Below are positions 29,303 to 38,121 of a stretch of 64,000 bases of DNA, in pieces. The notes below the pieces were generated by a model, which saw only the letters and a list, made by a program, of their open reading frames with translations, ran no database searches and was not told where the DNA came from. The DNA is taken from the NCBI GenBank assembly GCA_019634575.1, contig JAHCAY010000001.1, positions 434,001-498,000 on the forward strand, in the 5' to 3' direction. This DNA is from Candidatus Didemnitutus sp. Lineage in GTDB: Bacteria; Verrucomicrobiota; Verrucomicrobiia; Opitutales; Opitutaceae. Position 1 is the first letter of the stretch, and each line of letters starts with the position of its first letter. The position numbers were made by a program, and so were the translations under genes.

Positions 29303-30472
29303 TCACTCGACGAGACTTCGTTTGCTGAACGTCGCCTCGTCGACGAACATCTTCTCCGGATACTTCACGAACCCGCGGGTCAGCACGTCCTCGCCGAGCG
29401 TCTCGTGCCGCACGCGTTCGAGCCGCACCGCGTTCGCCAGATGCTCCGTGCGTAAGCCGCGGAAGATCGTCTTGCCCTTGTCGTCGCCGAACAGCACCGG
29501 CGCCTGATAGCTGAACAGATAGTCGAGCTCGCGCGCCTGCAACAGCTCGCTCACGAGCTGCGCGCCGCCCTCGAAGAACACCCCGGTGATGCCCTCCTCC
29601 GCGCACTTCTTCCGGAAATCCGCGAATGACACCTTCGGCGACGCATTCGACAGCACCCAGGTGCGCACACCCATCGCGTTCAATTTCCTCATGTAGCCGA
29701 GGCCGCCGTGCGAGGTCGTCACCACGATCGTGCGCTCGCGAAACTCGTCCGTGTAGAGGTTCGGCATCGCCTTATCGAGCACGCTGCGCAGCAACCCGTC
29801 GAAGACGAAGCGCACCGGACACCACTCGCCGACCGGCAGCCGCGACGTCAGCCGCGGATTGTCCGCGCGCAAGGTCCCCGCGCCCACCGCGATCGCCGGA
29901 AAATATCGGCGCCACAAGTGCCCGTTGGCCCGCGCCGACTCGCCCGTGATCCACTTCGACTCGCCGAGGCGCGTCGCGACCTTGCCATCGAGCGTCACGC
30001 CGGCCTTGGCCGCAAACAGCGGCTGCTGCGTCGTGATCCAGCGGTTGAAAATCAGATTCAGGTCCTCGCACTCGGCCGCCAGCACGCCGCGAATCACCTC
30101 GATGCCCGCCGCGCGCAGGATCTCGAAGCCGTGCCCCGCGTGCGCCGGATTCGGATCGGTGGCGCCGACCACGACCTGCGCGAATTGGTGCTCGATGATC
30201 GCGTCTGTGCACGGCGGCGTGCGGCCGTGGGTGCAACACGGCTCGAGTGTCACGTAAAGCGTCGCGCCGGGATGCGGGCGGCGGCCGAGCGCGCGCAGCG
30301 CATTGATCTCCGCGTGCGCCTCGCCCGCCTTCGCATGATGTCCCTCGGAGACGATCTCGCCTTTCTCCACGATCAACGCGCCCACGAGCGGATTCGGGTG
30401 CGTGTCGCCCCAACCGCGTTTCGCCACCTCGATGGCGCGGCGCATGAACCACTGATGATCGAGCTCCTTCAT
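29303..30472 (-). CDS. ribD: Bifunctional riboflavin deaminase/reductase (RibD)
   Basis: 389 residues, two steps of riboflavin synthesis. The N-terminal zinc deaminase domain carries H53 and E55 in HAEINAL, plus C79 and C88 in EPCCTHGRTPPC. The C-terminal reductase domain begins near AKAGVTLDGKVATRLGESKWITGESAR and includes FFEGGAQLVSELL and LFGDDKGKTIF. ATG 30472 is the only start that gives a family-like N-terminus. It stands alone from other rib genes. It lies 19 bases from the hydrolase stop upstream and is likely in one transcript with it. Confidence 0.96.
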   Translation of the reverse strand: MKELDHQWFMRRAIEVAKRGWGDTHPNPLVGALIVEKGEIVSEGHHAKAGEAHAEINALRALGRRPHPGATLYVTLEPCCTHGRTPPCTDAIIEHQFAQVVVGATDPNPAHAGHGFEILRAAGIEVIRGVLAAECEDLNLIFNRWITTQQPLFAAKAGVTLDGKVATRLGESKWITGESARANGHLWRRYFPAIAVGAGTLRADNPRLTSRLPVGEWCPVRFVFDGLLRSVLDKAMPNLYTDEFRERTIVVTTSHGGLGYMRKLNAMGVRTWVLSNASPKVSFADFRKKCAEEGITGVFFEGGAQLVSELLQARELDYLFSYQAPVLFGDDKGKTIFRGLRTEHLANAVRLERVRHETLGEDVLTRGFVKYPEKMFVDEATFSKRSLVE

Positions 30473-30491
30473 CGCGTCATACTTTGCCTTG

Positions 30492-31136
30492 TCATCGCGC
30501 GAGCGCCGACACGAACGGGTTGTTCTCCCGCTCCTCGCCCACGGTCGTGCGCGGCCCGTGCCCCGGGAGCACGATTGTCGCCTCCGGCAGCGTATAAATC
30601 TGCCCGCGGATCGATTCCGCCAGTTGCTCGAAATTTCCGCCCGGCAAATCCCAGCGGCCCACCCCGCCGTTGAACAACGCGTCGCCGACGAGAGCGACCT
30701 TTGCCTCGGCTTGGTAAAACAACACATTCCCCGGACAATGCCCGGGCACGTGCCGCACTTCAAACTCCCGCCCGAGTGCCGCGAGCCGGTCGCCTTGCTT
30801 CACGAAGGCGTCGATTTTGACCGCCTCGAGTTCGATGCCGGGCATCAGAAAATCGCGCATCACTTCGGGCGTCTCGATGAGCGTCCGATCTGCCTCGTGC
30901 GCGCGCACCACGGCGCCGGTCGCCCGCTTGATCGTCGCGGCATCCTGCGTGTGGTCCCAATGTCCGTGCGTCAGCCACAGCTCGCCGAGCTGGCATCCGT
31001 CCCGCGCGAGGATCGGCTGCGCCTTTTCCCACACCTCCGCGGGCGCATCCACCAGCACGGCCGCGCCGGTTTGCGGCTCGGTCAGCAGGTAGCCGATCGT
31101 TTGAATCGGGCCGGAAGGTAGCGGATAGATTTTCAC
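30492..31136 (-). CDS. Metallo-beta-lactamase-fold hydrolase (glyoxalase II-like)
   Basis: 214 residues starting from GTG 31136. The metal-binding motif is THGHWDHTQD (H57, H59, D61, H62). Further ligands are in VRHVPGHCPGNVLF and LVGDALFNGGVGRWDLPGG; the last resembles the GDTLF-x-x-x-GR-x-D motif of glyoxalase II-type enzymes. The final His lies in VLPGHGPRTTVGEER. The family hydrolyses thioesters or phosphodiesters using two metals; the substrate is not determinable. Likely transcribed with ribD. Confidence 0.92.
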   Translation of the reverse strand: MKIYPLPSGPIQTIGYLLTEPQTGAAVLVDAPAEVWEKAQPILARDGCQLGELWLTHGHWDHTQDAATIKRATGAVVRAHEADRTLIETPEVMRDFLMPGIELEAVKIDAFVKQGDRLAALGREFEVRHVPGHCPGNVLFYQAEAKVALVGDALFNGGVGRWDLPGGNFEQLAESIRGQIYTLPEATIVLPGHGPRTTVGEERENNPFVSALAR

Positions 31137-31287
31137 GTTCGCCAGAATCCGCGCGGCCCGCGGTTCCGCAAACGTAATTTGGCGCGCCGCGCGTCGCTTC
31201 GCGCAGCGGCGCCTGAACGAGCGGAGCGTCTCCTCCGCGCTGTCCGCGCGAACCACGCCGCTTCGCCGACGCGCGCGGCCGCGCATC

Positions 31288-31312
31288 ACGCGCCGACTAT
31301 TTGTCGGCGCGT
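31288..31312. other. Hairpin between the hybrid kinase and the hydrolase gene
   Basis: A perfect 10-bp stem ACGCGCCGAC / GTCGGCGCGT with a five-base loop TATTT lies just beyond the stop of the hybrid kinase gene. There is no convincing T-tract on either side, so a Rho-independent terminator is possible but not clear. The rest of 31137-31287 shows nothing I can name. Confidence 0.5.
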
Positions 31313-31313
31313 C

Positions 31314-34300
31314 CTATTGCCGCGCCACGCCGCCGGCCAGCAGCGCGGCCCGCACCTCGCGCAGGAGCGTCAGCGCCGTGAATGGCTTCGCCAGCACGCA
31401 GTGCACGCCGGCGCGTTCAGCCTCCTCCTTCGTCACGCTTTGGCCGAGACCGCTGCACACGATGACCGGAACGTCTGCCCGGTCGGCACGCAATCCGTAG
31501 ATCAAATCCCAGCCCTGCGCGCCGGGCATCATCAGGTCCGTGATCACCACGCGCACTCGCTCACGTTGCTGTGGCCAAGCCGCCAACGCCTCGGCCACGC
31601 CCGGAAAGTTCACGACTTCGTAGCCGACGCTCTCCAGCACCTCGCGCATCGCGATGCGAATCGCCTCCTCGTCGTCGACCACCAGCACGCGCTCGCCGTT
31701 GCCGCGCGGCAACTCTTCCTCCCCGCCCACCGGCACCGCGGAGCTCTCGCAGTCGAGCGCCGGCAGGAAGACCTCGAAACGCGTGCCGCGCCCGGCCGCG
31801 GAATCCACCTCGATGAAGCCGCCATGGCCGCGCACGATGCCCACCGCGGTCGACAGGCCGAGCCCAGTGCCCTTGCCCACTTCCTTGGTGGTGAAGAACG
31901 GATCGAAAATCCGCCGCAGCAACTCGGGCGTCATGCCGTGGCCGGTGTCCTGCACCGAGAGCACGACGAATTGCCCGGCGCGCACTCGATCGTGGGCCGC
32001 CGCCACAGCGGCGTCCACCGCGCGCTCCGCCACAGCGAGCGTGAGGCGACCGCCCTGCGGCATCGCGTCGCGGGCGTTGATGCAGAGATTCATCAGCACC
32101 TGGTGCACCTGCGTGGGATTCGCGAGCACCGACGGCAATCTGTGCGCCGACTCGCGCACGACCTCGATGTTGCGCGGGAGCGTCTCGTTCAGCAGCCGCG
32201 CGATTTCCACCACGAGATGTTCGACCTGCAACGGAACGCGTTCGCCGCCGATGCCGCGACTGAACGTCAGCAATTGCGCCACGATGCCGGCGCCGCGCTG
32301 CGCCGATCCCTCCATCAACTCGAGGTAGCGGCGCGTCTCGCCGTCGATCTGCCGGTCGCGGAGCAGTCCTGCCACCATGAGGATCGGCGCGAGGATGTTG
32401 TTCAGATCGTGTGCCACGCCGCTCGCGAGCGTGCCCACGGCCTCCATGCGTTGCGCGCGCAGGAAACGCTCCTCGAGACTCTTCTGCTCCGTCACGTCGC
32501 GCGCGACACCGACGATGCGAATCACTTTCCCATTTGGATCCGTGATCGGGTAGGCCCGATCGAGAATCCAGCGCTCGCTCCCATCGGGTCGCACGATGCG
32601 GAATTCCTCGCGATAACCGCCGCTCGCCTGGCGAGCCACGGCAGTCGTGACGCGCTCCGCATCCTCCGGCACGATGGCTTCCAACCACTCGCGGGGATTG
32701 GCGTAAAGCGCCTCGCGCGTGCGTCCCCAAACGATTTCGTAGCCGGGGCTGACGTAGATGAGCTCGTTGTTTGCCGCCGAGGCCATCCAAAACACCGCAT
32801 CGATATTCTCCGCCATTTGCCGGAAGAGCTCCTCGCTCTGTTTCAGCCGCTCGTGCAGCTGCAGTCTATCGAGCGTCGTCGCGACTTGATCGGCGACCGC
32901 CTTCATCAAGCGCACATCTTCCTCCGCAAACCGCCCGCGCGTCCGGCTGCCGAACGTGATCGTGCCGATCAAGCGGTCGCCGACCAGGAGCGGCTGCCCG
33001 CAATAGGCGCGCAGCCCGACCTCGATCAATGCCTGCGCCTGCGGCAAGGTCACCGCGGGCAGGTCGGCGAGCACCAACGGCTGCTTGCGCTGCGCCACCA
33101 ATCCGGCGAGCGACTCGCCGATGTCGAGCACCGCAAGTTTGCCGCACAGCTCTTCCGTCATCCCGCCGTAGTTCTCCAGCAGCAGGGTATTGCCGCTCGC
33201 GGAAGCCATGTGATTTGCGAACATGTCGCATTCCAACTCGCGAGCGATGTCCGCCAAAATGCCGCGCACCAACGAGCGCGGGTCGTCTCCCACCACCAGC
33301 CGACGCGAAATGTCCGCCAGCAGCGTGACCCGCCGCTGTTGCCGTCGGCGCGCCGTTACGTCGACCAGAGTGGACAGGATCGTCGCCTCGCCCTCCGAGG
33401 TCAGCAGACGCGTGGAGAGCTCCGCGGTGAACAGTTCTCCGTTTTTCTTGCGGAACGTCTCCTCCCACCCGCGCACCACGCCGTGCTCGCGCAGCATCGC
33501 CACGAACTTCGTTGCCGACGCCGGGTCGGCCCAGATGTGGCGGGCCGTGCGACCGAGCGCCTCCTCGCGCGAATAGCCCGTGAGCGCCACCCAGGTGTCG
33601 TTCACTTCCAGCACGAGGCCGTCCTCGAGCCGCGTCAGCGCGATGGCCGCCGGGTTGTTTGAAAACGCCTGGAGAAACTTCGCCCGAGACAGGCGCAAAT
33701 CCGTCTCAGCCTGCTTCCGCTCGGTGATATCCGTCGCGACGCCGTCCCACACCACGCCGAGTGTTTCCGTGTGGTGCGGCCGCGACTTCAACGACAGCCA
33801 GCGCCAGACACCGTCCGCCCGTTGGAATCGCAGCTCGACGTCAAAATCCCGCATCGTGCGGAAACTCTGTTCGCCCAGCGCGAAGATCCGGGCGTCGTCT
33901 TCCGCACTGATCTGGCCAAAAAGTTCGTTCGCATCCGCGAGCAGCGCTTCCACCGTGATCCCGTGCACGCGCTCCACCCCCGCGCTGGCGTAGAGAAAAC
34001 GCGGTCCCTTCTCCGTGCGCACCAGCCGATACACATAGCTGCCCGGCAGGTTGTCGCCCAGTGCGCGCAGCTGCTCCTCGCGTTGGCGGGCCAGCCGCTC
34101 CGCCGCGCCGCGCGCCGCGATGTGCTCCGCCAGTTCGCCAAAACTTTGTCGGAGCCAAAAGAACAGCAGCGTCGAGGTCACGACGACGAAAAACCACCCC
34201 TTGATCATCGCGAGATCGGCAAACAAATCCCGGTCCGGCACCATCGCCGCCAGCACGTGATCCGACAGACCGATCCACAGCGCCGAGAAGCCCGCGTAGG

Positions 34301-34379
34301 CCAAAACGATTTTGGCCGCCCGCGACCGATACGACTTCGGCGGGGGCGCAAGCGGTGCAGGTGAGACTTCGGGAGCCAT
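31314..34379 (-). CDS. PAS/GAF hybrid histidine kinase with C-terminal receiver
   Basis: 1021 residues. Two N-terminal membrane helices (IVLAYAGFSALWIGL and MIKGWFFVVVTSTLLFFW) flank a short periplasmic loop. Then follow two PAS domains (ending in VATDITERK and LVDVTARRR), a GAF domain of about 150 residues and a third PAS (VGVARDVTEQK). The kinase core has H-box VAHDLNNILAPI of the NtrB-like HDLNN group, N-box NLCINARDAM, G1 DTGHGM and G2 GTGLGLST. The terminal receiver has VVDDEEA, Asp in VITDLMMPG and Lys in LAKPF. ATG 34379 is chosen; GTG starts up to 34400 are possible. Presumably an internal sensor of energy or redox signals. Confidence 0.94.
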   Translation of the reverse strand: MAPEVSPAPLAPPPKSYRSRAAKIVLAYAGFSALWIGLSDHVLAAMVPDRDLFADLAMIKGWFFVVVTSTLLFFWLRQSFGELAEHIAARGAAERLARQREEQLRALGDNLPGSYVYRLVRTEKGPRFLYASAGVERVHGITVEALLADANELFGQISAEDDARIFALGEQSFRTMRDFDVELRFQRADGVWRWLSLKSRPHHTETLGVVWDGVATDITERKQAETDLRLSRAKFLQAFSNNPAAIALTRLEDGLVLEVNDTWVALTGYSREEALGRTARHIWADPASATKFVAMLREHGVVRGWEETFRKKNGELFTAELSTRLLTSEGEATILSTLVDVTARRRQQRRVTLLADISRRLVVGDDPRSLVRGILADIARELECDMFANHMASASGNTLLLENYGGMTEELCGKLAVLDIGESLAGLVAQRKQPLVLADLPAVTLPQAQALIEVGLRAYCGQPLLVGDRLIGTITFGSRTRGRFAEEDVRLMKAVADQVATTLDRLQLHERLKQSEELFRQMAENIDAVFWMASAANNELIYVSPGYEIVWGRTREALYANPREWLEAIVPEDAERVTTAVARQASGGYREEFRIVRPDGSERWILDRAYPITDPNGKVIRIVGVARDVTEQKSLEERFLRAQRMEAVGTLASGVAHDLNNILAPILMVAGLLRDRQIDGETRRYLELMEGSAQRGAGIVAQLLTFSRGIGGERVPLQVEHLVVEIARLLNETLPRNIEVVRESAHRLPSVLANPTQVHQVLMNLCINARDAMPQGGRLTLAVAERAVDAAVAAAHDRVRAGQFVVLSVQDTGHGMTPELLRRIFDPFFTTKEVGKGTGLGLSTAVGIVRGHGGFIEVDSAAGRGTRFEVFLPALDCESSAVPVGGEEELPRGNGERVLVVDDEEAIRIAMREVLESVGYEVVNFPGVAEALAAWPQQRERVRVVITDLMMPGAQGWDLIYGLRADRADVPVIVCSGLGQSVTKEEAERAGVHCVLAKPFTALTLLREVRAALLAGGVARQ

Positions 34380-34599
34380 GGGGTAGACGTCCACTCGCAC
34401 TCCGCAAATGCGAGCGGCCGGGAAAGTAGGGAGAATATCGCGAAACTCGATCCCTGACTCCGCATTTTGCGATAAACTTTCGTTCGCCTATTGCCGGGAC
34501 GGATGCCCCTATCGGCAGGGGATTCCATCCCGCTTCGCGTCAAATTTGCTCTCGCCGCCTCGCACACCGTCCTCTGTTCTCCGTCCTCTGTCTCCCGCC

Positions 34600-37497
34600 A
34601 TGACTTCCGCCGAAATCCGCCAGTCGTTCCTCGATTTCTTCGCCTCCCACGGCCACACGATCGTCCCGTCGTCGCCGCTGCTGCCGGACTCGCCCGGACT
34701 CCTCTTCACGAACGCCGGCATGAACCAGTTCGTGCCCATCTTCCTCGGCGACCGCGCCGCCGACGTCTCCAAGTGGGCCGGCGCCCGCCCGGCGAAAGAC
34801 ACCCGCGCCGCCGACACCCAGAAGTGCATCCGCGCCGGCGGCAAACACAACGACCTCGAGGACGTCGGCTACGATACCTACCACCACACGATGTTCGAGA
34901 TGCTGGGCAACTGGTCCTTCGGCGACTACTTCAAGAAGGAGTCGCTCACCTGGGGCTGGGAACTCATCACCAAGGTCTGGGGCATCCCGCCGAAGCGCCT
35001 CTTCGCGACGATCTATAATCCCGATAAATCCAAGGGCGATCCCGCCGACCGCGACGAGGAAGCCTACGCCATCTGGGCCGAGCTCTTCAAAAAGGAAGGC
35101 CTCGATCCCGCCGTCCACATCGTCAACGGCAACAAGAAGGACAATTTCTGGATGATGGGCGACACCGGCCCCTGCGGTCCGTGCTCGGAAATCCATTTCA
35201 ATCTTCTCCCCTCCGACGACGAGCAAGCCGGCCGCGCGCTCGTGAACTCGAGCTCGCCGCGCTGCATCGAGATCTGGAACCACGTCTTCATCCAGTTCAA
35301 CGCCAACGCCGACGGCACCTTCGCCCCGCTCGCCGCCAAGCACGTCGACACCGGCATGGGCTTCGAGCGTGTCGCCGGCATCTACGCCACGACGAAAGGC
35401 TTCAAGGACTTCTCCGCCGAGCCCTCGAACTACAACTCCGACGTCTTCGCCCCGCTCTTCACCAAAGTCGCCGCGCTCTCCGGCAAAACCTATCGCGGCA
35501 CCGTCCCGACCAAGCGCGAAGGCCTCACCGAGCAGGAGAACATCGACATCGCCTTCCGCGTCCTCGCCGACCACGCGCGCTGCGTGAGCTGCGCGATCGC
35601 CGACGGCATCATGCCGGGCAACGACGGTCGCAACTACGTCATCCGCCGCATCCTCCGCCGCGGCATTCTCTACGGAAAGAAACTCGGCTTCAAAGTCGGC
35701 GACTTCTCCCAACTCGTCGCCCCCGTCGTCGAGTCCCTCGGCCACGTTTTTCCCGAGCTGAAACAGCAGCAGGAAGTGATCCGCCGCGTGATCCACAGCG
35801 AGGAAGAGAGCTTCGGGCGAACGCTGGATCGCGGTCTACAGATTTTCGACAAAGCGGTCGCCGACTCAATCGAGGTTCTCGCACTTCAATCGGGCGCAAT
35901 CCAGCACTACAAGATTTGGGTCACTAACCCGACGCGCCCTGGTTCGAAGACTTCGACCGGATCGGCAACGCCTGGTCTTCCAGAGGTCACGTTTGACCCG
36001 ACCCGTCCTGACATTGCTCTCGCCATTCGTATCTTTGGGGAAGCCCCAGAAATCTCAGGCGAAAGCGCCTTCGAACTCTACGATACCTACGGATTCCCTC
36101 TCGACATGACCCAGTTGCTTGCGACTGAGCGCGGAATAACCGTCGATGCTACGGGCTTCGAAATCGAAATGGAGCAACAGCGCAACCGCGCCCGCGCCGC
36201 GCAGAAGAAGGAAGTCATCGTCGCCGCCACAGAGGGCGACACCGTCGCCGACCTCAAGCCGACGACCTTCCTCGGCTACACGATGACGAAGACGATGACC
36301 GCCGGCCCGGCGAAGCTCCTCGAAGTCGTCCACTCCGACAAAGACACCTTCCTCGTCTTCGACCAGACGCCCTTCTACGCCGAAATGGGCGGCCAGGCCG
36401 GCGACACCGGCCACGCGCTGATCAACCACCAGAAATTCGACATCGTCGACACGGTGAAGGACAAGGCCGGCCGTCACCTGCACAAGCTCTCGCCCGCCTC
36501 CGCGGCCCTCTGTGGGAGCGAGCTTGCTCGCGACTCCGCCGCCGAACTCGCGGTCGACGCGCAACGTCGCCGCGCCATCTCCCGCCATCACAGCGCCGCG
36601 CACTTGATCCACTGGGCGCTGCGCAAAGTCCTCGGCACGCACGTCCGCCAGGCCGGCACCTCAAAGACGCCGGACCGCATGCGCTTCGACTTCTCGCACT
36701 TCGAGGCGATGACCGCCGCGCAGATCAAGGAGGTCGAGCAACTCGTGAACGAAAAGGTGCTCGATAACGCCGTCATCGAGACCTACGAGACCGAGTTCGA
36801 CAAAAAGCCCGAAGGCACCCTCGCCTTCTTCGGCGACAAATACGGCAAGATCGTCCGCGTCGTCGACATCGGCGGCTACAGCCGCGAACTCTGCGGCGGC
36901 ACGCACACATCCACCACCGGCGAGATCGGCCTGATCAAAGTCGTTGCCGAGATGGCCGTCGCCGCCGGCACGCGCCGCATCGAAGCCGTCGCCGGCCAGC
37001 CAGCCTACGAGTTCGTCCTCGCCGAGGAAACCGCGCTCAAAGCCGTCAACGCCCGCCTCAACGCCGGCGTGCAGGACGTCGCGCAGAAACTCGAAGCCGT
37101 CTTCGCGCGCCAGAAGGAACTCGAGCAAAAGTTGAAGGCCTTCGAAGCCAAAGCCTCCGCCGGTCTCGCCGAGGAACTCGTTGCGAAAGCTACGACCAAA
37201 GACGGGCTGAAGTTCGTCACCGCGATCGTTTCGGCTGAAAATCCCGACGCGCTCCGCTCGCTCGCGAGCCAAGTGTTGAACAAGGTCGGCGAAGGCGTCG
37301 TCACGCTCGGCGCCGCGTTCCCGGACAAGGCCAGCGTCGTCGCGTTCTGCTCGCCTGCCGCGATCAAGGCCGGGCATCAGGCCGGCAAGATCATCAGCGA
37401 ACTCTCCGCCAAGCTCGGCGGCAAAGGCGGCGGCAAACCCGACTTCGCCATGGGCGGCGGCAAAGACCCGGCCAAACTCGCCGAAGTTCTCAAGTGA
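34600..37497 (+). CDS. alaS: Alanyl-tRNA synthetase, with inserted segments
   Basis: Class II synthetase charging tRNA-Ala; 965 residues, longer than the usual 870-900. The N-terminus has the IRQSFLDFFASHGH start, FTNAGMNQF and MFEMLGNWSFGDYF. The editing domain has HHSAAH and the zinc/editing CGGTH. A C-terminal coiled part and the C-Ala domain (GGKGGGKPDFAMGGG) complete it. Two oddities stand out. Residues of about 424-486 are an extra linker absent from typical family members, in a tract of reduced GC. Residues 638-646 (CGSELARDS) are the in-frame translation of a REP element. A terminator follows. The gene appears intact. Confidence 0.96.
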   Translation: MTSAEIRQSFLDFFASHGHTIVPSSPLLPDSPGLLFTNAGMNQFVPIFLGDRAADVSKWAGARPAKDTRAADTQKCIRAGGKHNDLEDVGYDTYHHTMFEMLGNWSFGDYFKKESLTWGWELITKVWGIPPKRLFATIYNPDKSKGDPADRDEEAYAIWAELFKKEGLDPAVHIVNGNKKDNFWMMGDTGPCGPCSEIHFNLLPSDDEQAGRALVNSSSPRCIEIWNHVFIQFNANADGTFAPLAAKHVDTGMGFERVAGIYATTKGFKDFSAEPSNYNSDVFAPLFTKVAALSGKTYRGTVPTKREGLTEQENIDIAFRVLADHARCVSCAIADGIMPGNDGRNYVIRRILRRGILYGKKLGFKVGDFSQLVAPVVESLGHVFPELKQQQEVIRRVIHSEEESFGRTLDRGLQIFDKAVADSIEVLALQSGAIQHYKIWVTNPTRPGSKTSTGSATPGLPEVTFDPTRPDIALAIRIFGEAPEISGESAFELYDTYGFPLDMTQLLATERGITVDATGFEIEMEQQRNRARAAQKKEVIVAATEGDTVADLKPTTFLGYTMTKTMTAGPAKLLEVVHSDKDTFLVFDQTPFYAEMGGQAGDTGHALINHQKFDIVDTVKDKAGRHLHKLSPASAALCGSELARDSAAELAVDAQRRRAISRHHSAAHLIHWALRKVLGTHVRQAGTSKTPDRMRFDFSHFEAMTAAQIKEVEQLVNEKVLDNAVIETYETEFDKKPEGTLAFFGDKYGKIVRVVDIGGYSRELCGGTHTSTTGEIGLIKVVAEMAVAAGTRRIEAVAGQPAYEFVLAEETALKAVNARLNAGVQDVAQKLEAVFARQKELEQKLKAFEAKASAGLAEELVAKATTKDGLKFVTAIVSAENPDALRSLASQVLNKVGEGVVTLGAAFPDKASVVAFCSPAAIKAGHQAGKIISELSAKLGGKGGGKPDFAMGGGKDPAKLAEVLK
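36511..36534. repeat. REP element inside alaS
   Basis: The 24-base element begins TGTGGGAGCGAGCTTGCTCG and forms the palindrome GCGAG / CTCGC. It is identical to the left arm of the REPIN at 29216. It is exactly eight codons long plus frame-preserving flanks, so alaS stays in frame. Confidence 0.85.
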
Positions 37498-37525
37498 GGT
37501 AGCCCGCGACCTCCGGGCGCGGGTC
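37498..37525. repeat. GTAG-headed REP palindrome after alaS
   Basis: Begins GGTAGCCCGCG and continues CCTCCGGGCGCGGGT, one base different from the left half of the iorB element at 4178. It starts right after the alaS stop codon. Confidence 0.75.
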
Positions 37526-37538
37526 GATTTCCGTCATC

Positions 37539-37564
37539 AGGCCGGTCTCACGACCGGCCTTTTT
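37539..37564 (+). terminator. Rho-independent terminator of alaS
   Basis: Perfect 9-bp stem AGGCCGGTC / GACCGGCCT with loop TCAC, followed by four T residues and then GTTT. It lies 41 bases past the alaS stop. Confidence 0.9.
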
Positions 37565-37628
37565 GTTTGCGCCACCCAGGTGGCGCCGGCGTGGCGCTCC
37601 GCCCATTCATCCCTGATCGTTCATGCCT

Positions 37629-37662
37629 CGCCATTTGGCATAAAGCTTTACGCCATTTGGCA
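37629..37662 (+). promoter_or_regulatory. Operator-like repeats upstream of the Xre-RES pair
   Basis: CGCCATTTGGCA occurs twice (37629-37640 and 37651-37662), 22 bases apart, which puts the copies on the same face of the helix. Each copy contains an inverted GCCA / TGGC. The perfect palindrome TAAAGCTTTA fills the 10 bases between them. The layout is typical of an autoregulatory antitoxin-binding site; the antitoxin starts 42 bases downstream. Confidence 0.68.
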
Positions 37663-37704
37663 GATACCCCTTGCCTTAGCTGCGAAAATGCCGATACTCG
37701 GAAC

Positions 37705-38121
37705 ATGAAAGCCCGCAAGACGAAGGCCGCGATCGCCGACTACCTCCACGATAACCACGCGCTGAAAGACCGCGTGGAGGAAGGGTTGCCGGTCGTCGAG
37801 ATCGTGCAGTTCGGCAAGCAGGCGGGCTTCACCAACGACGAACTCGCGCGCCTCATCCAAATCCCGCCGCGCACCTACGCCCGCCGTGTCGCCGAGAAGG
37901 CACGTCTCAAGGTCCACGAAGGCGAGCGCGCGGCGCGGCTGATGCGCCTCTTCGATCGCGCCCGGGAGATTTTCGGCACCGACGAGAACACCCGCAGCTG
38001 GTTCAACGCCAAGCTGCTCGCGCTCGGCGGCAAGACGCCGCTCGACTACGCGCAGACCGAACCCGGCGCGCGCGAGGTGGAAAATGTCCTCGGGCGCATC
38101 GAGCACGGCGTGTTCTCGTGA
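37705..38121 (+). CDS. Xre/MbcA/ParS-type antitoxin
   Basis: 138 residues. An Xre-like helix-turn-helix spans about 31-60 (FTNDELARLIQIPPRTYARR). The C-terminal DUF2384 toxin-binding domain follows (LFDRAREIFGTDENTRSWFNAKLLALGGKTPLDYAQTEPGAREVENVLGRIEHGVFS), which is the classical partner domain of RES toxins. The stop overlaps the toxin's GTG start, giving tight stoichiometric coupling. It most likely represses its own promoter through the repeats at 37629-37662, with the toxin as co-regulator. Confidence 0.93.
   Translation: MKARKTKAAIADYLHDNHALKDRVEEGLPVVEIVQFGKQAGFTNDELARLIQIPPRTYARRVAEKARLKVHEGERAARLMRLFDRAREIFGTDENTRSWFNAKLLALGGKTPLDYAQTEPGAREVENVLGRIEHGVFS

Noticed and set aside
30473-30491. 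FMN riboswitch upstream of ribD
   Set aside because: Only 19 bases separate the start from the preceding gene, and no conserved FMN-element sequence is visible.
30473-30763. Longer ribD start reaching into the hydrolase gene
   Set aside because: It would overlap the metallo-beta-lactamase-fold gene in antisense-like low-quality sequence; the RibD family start is at 30472.
34380-34599. Structured leader (T-box or riboswitch) upstream of alaS
   Set aside because: A short CCCCT/AGGGG hairpin can be drawn, but no T-box sequence or terminator/antiterminator pair is seen, and T-boxes are not expected in this type of organism.
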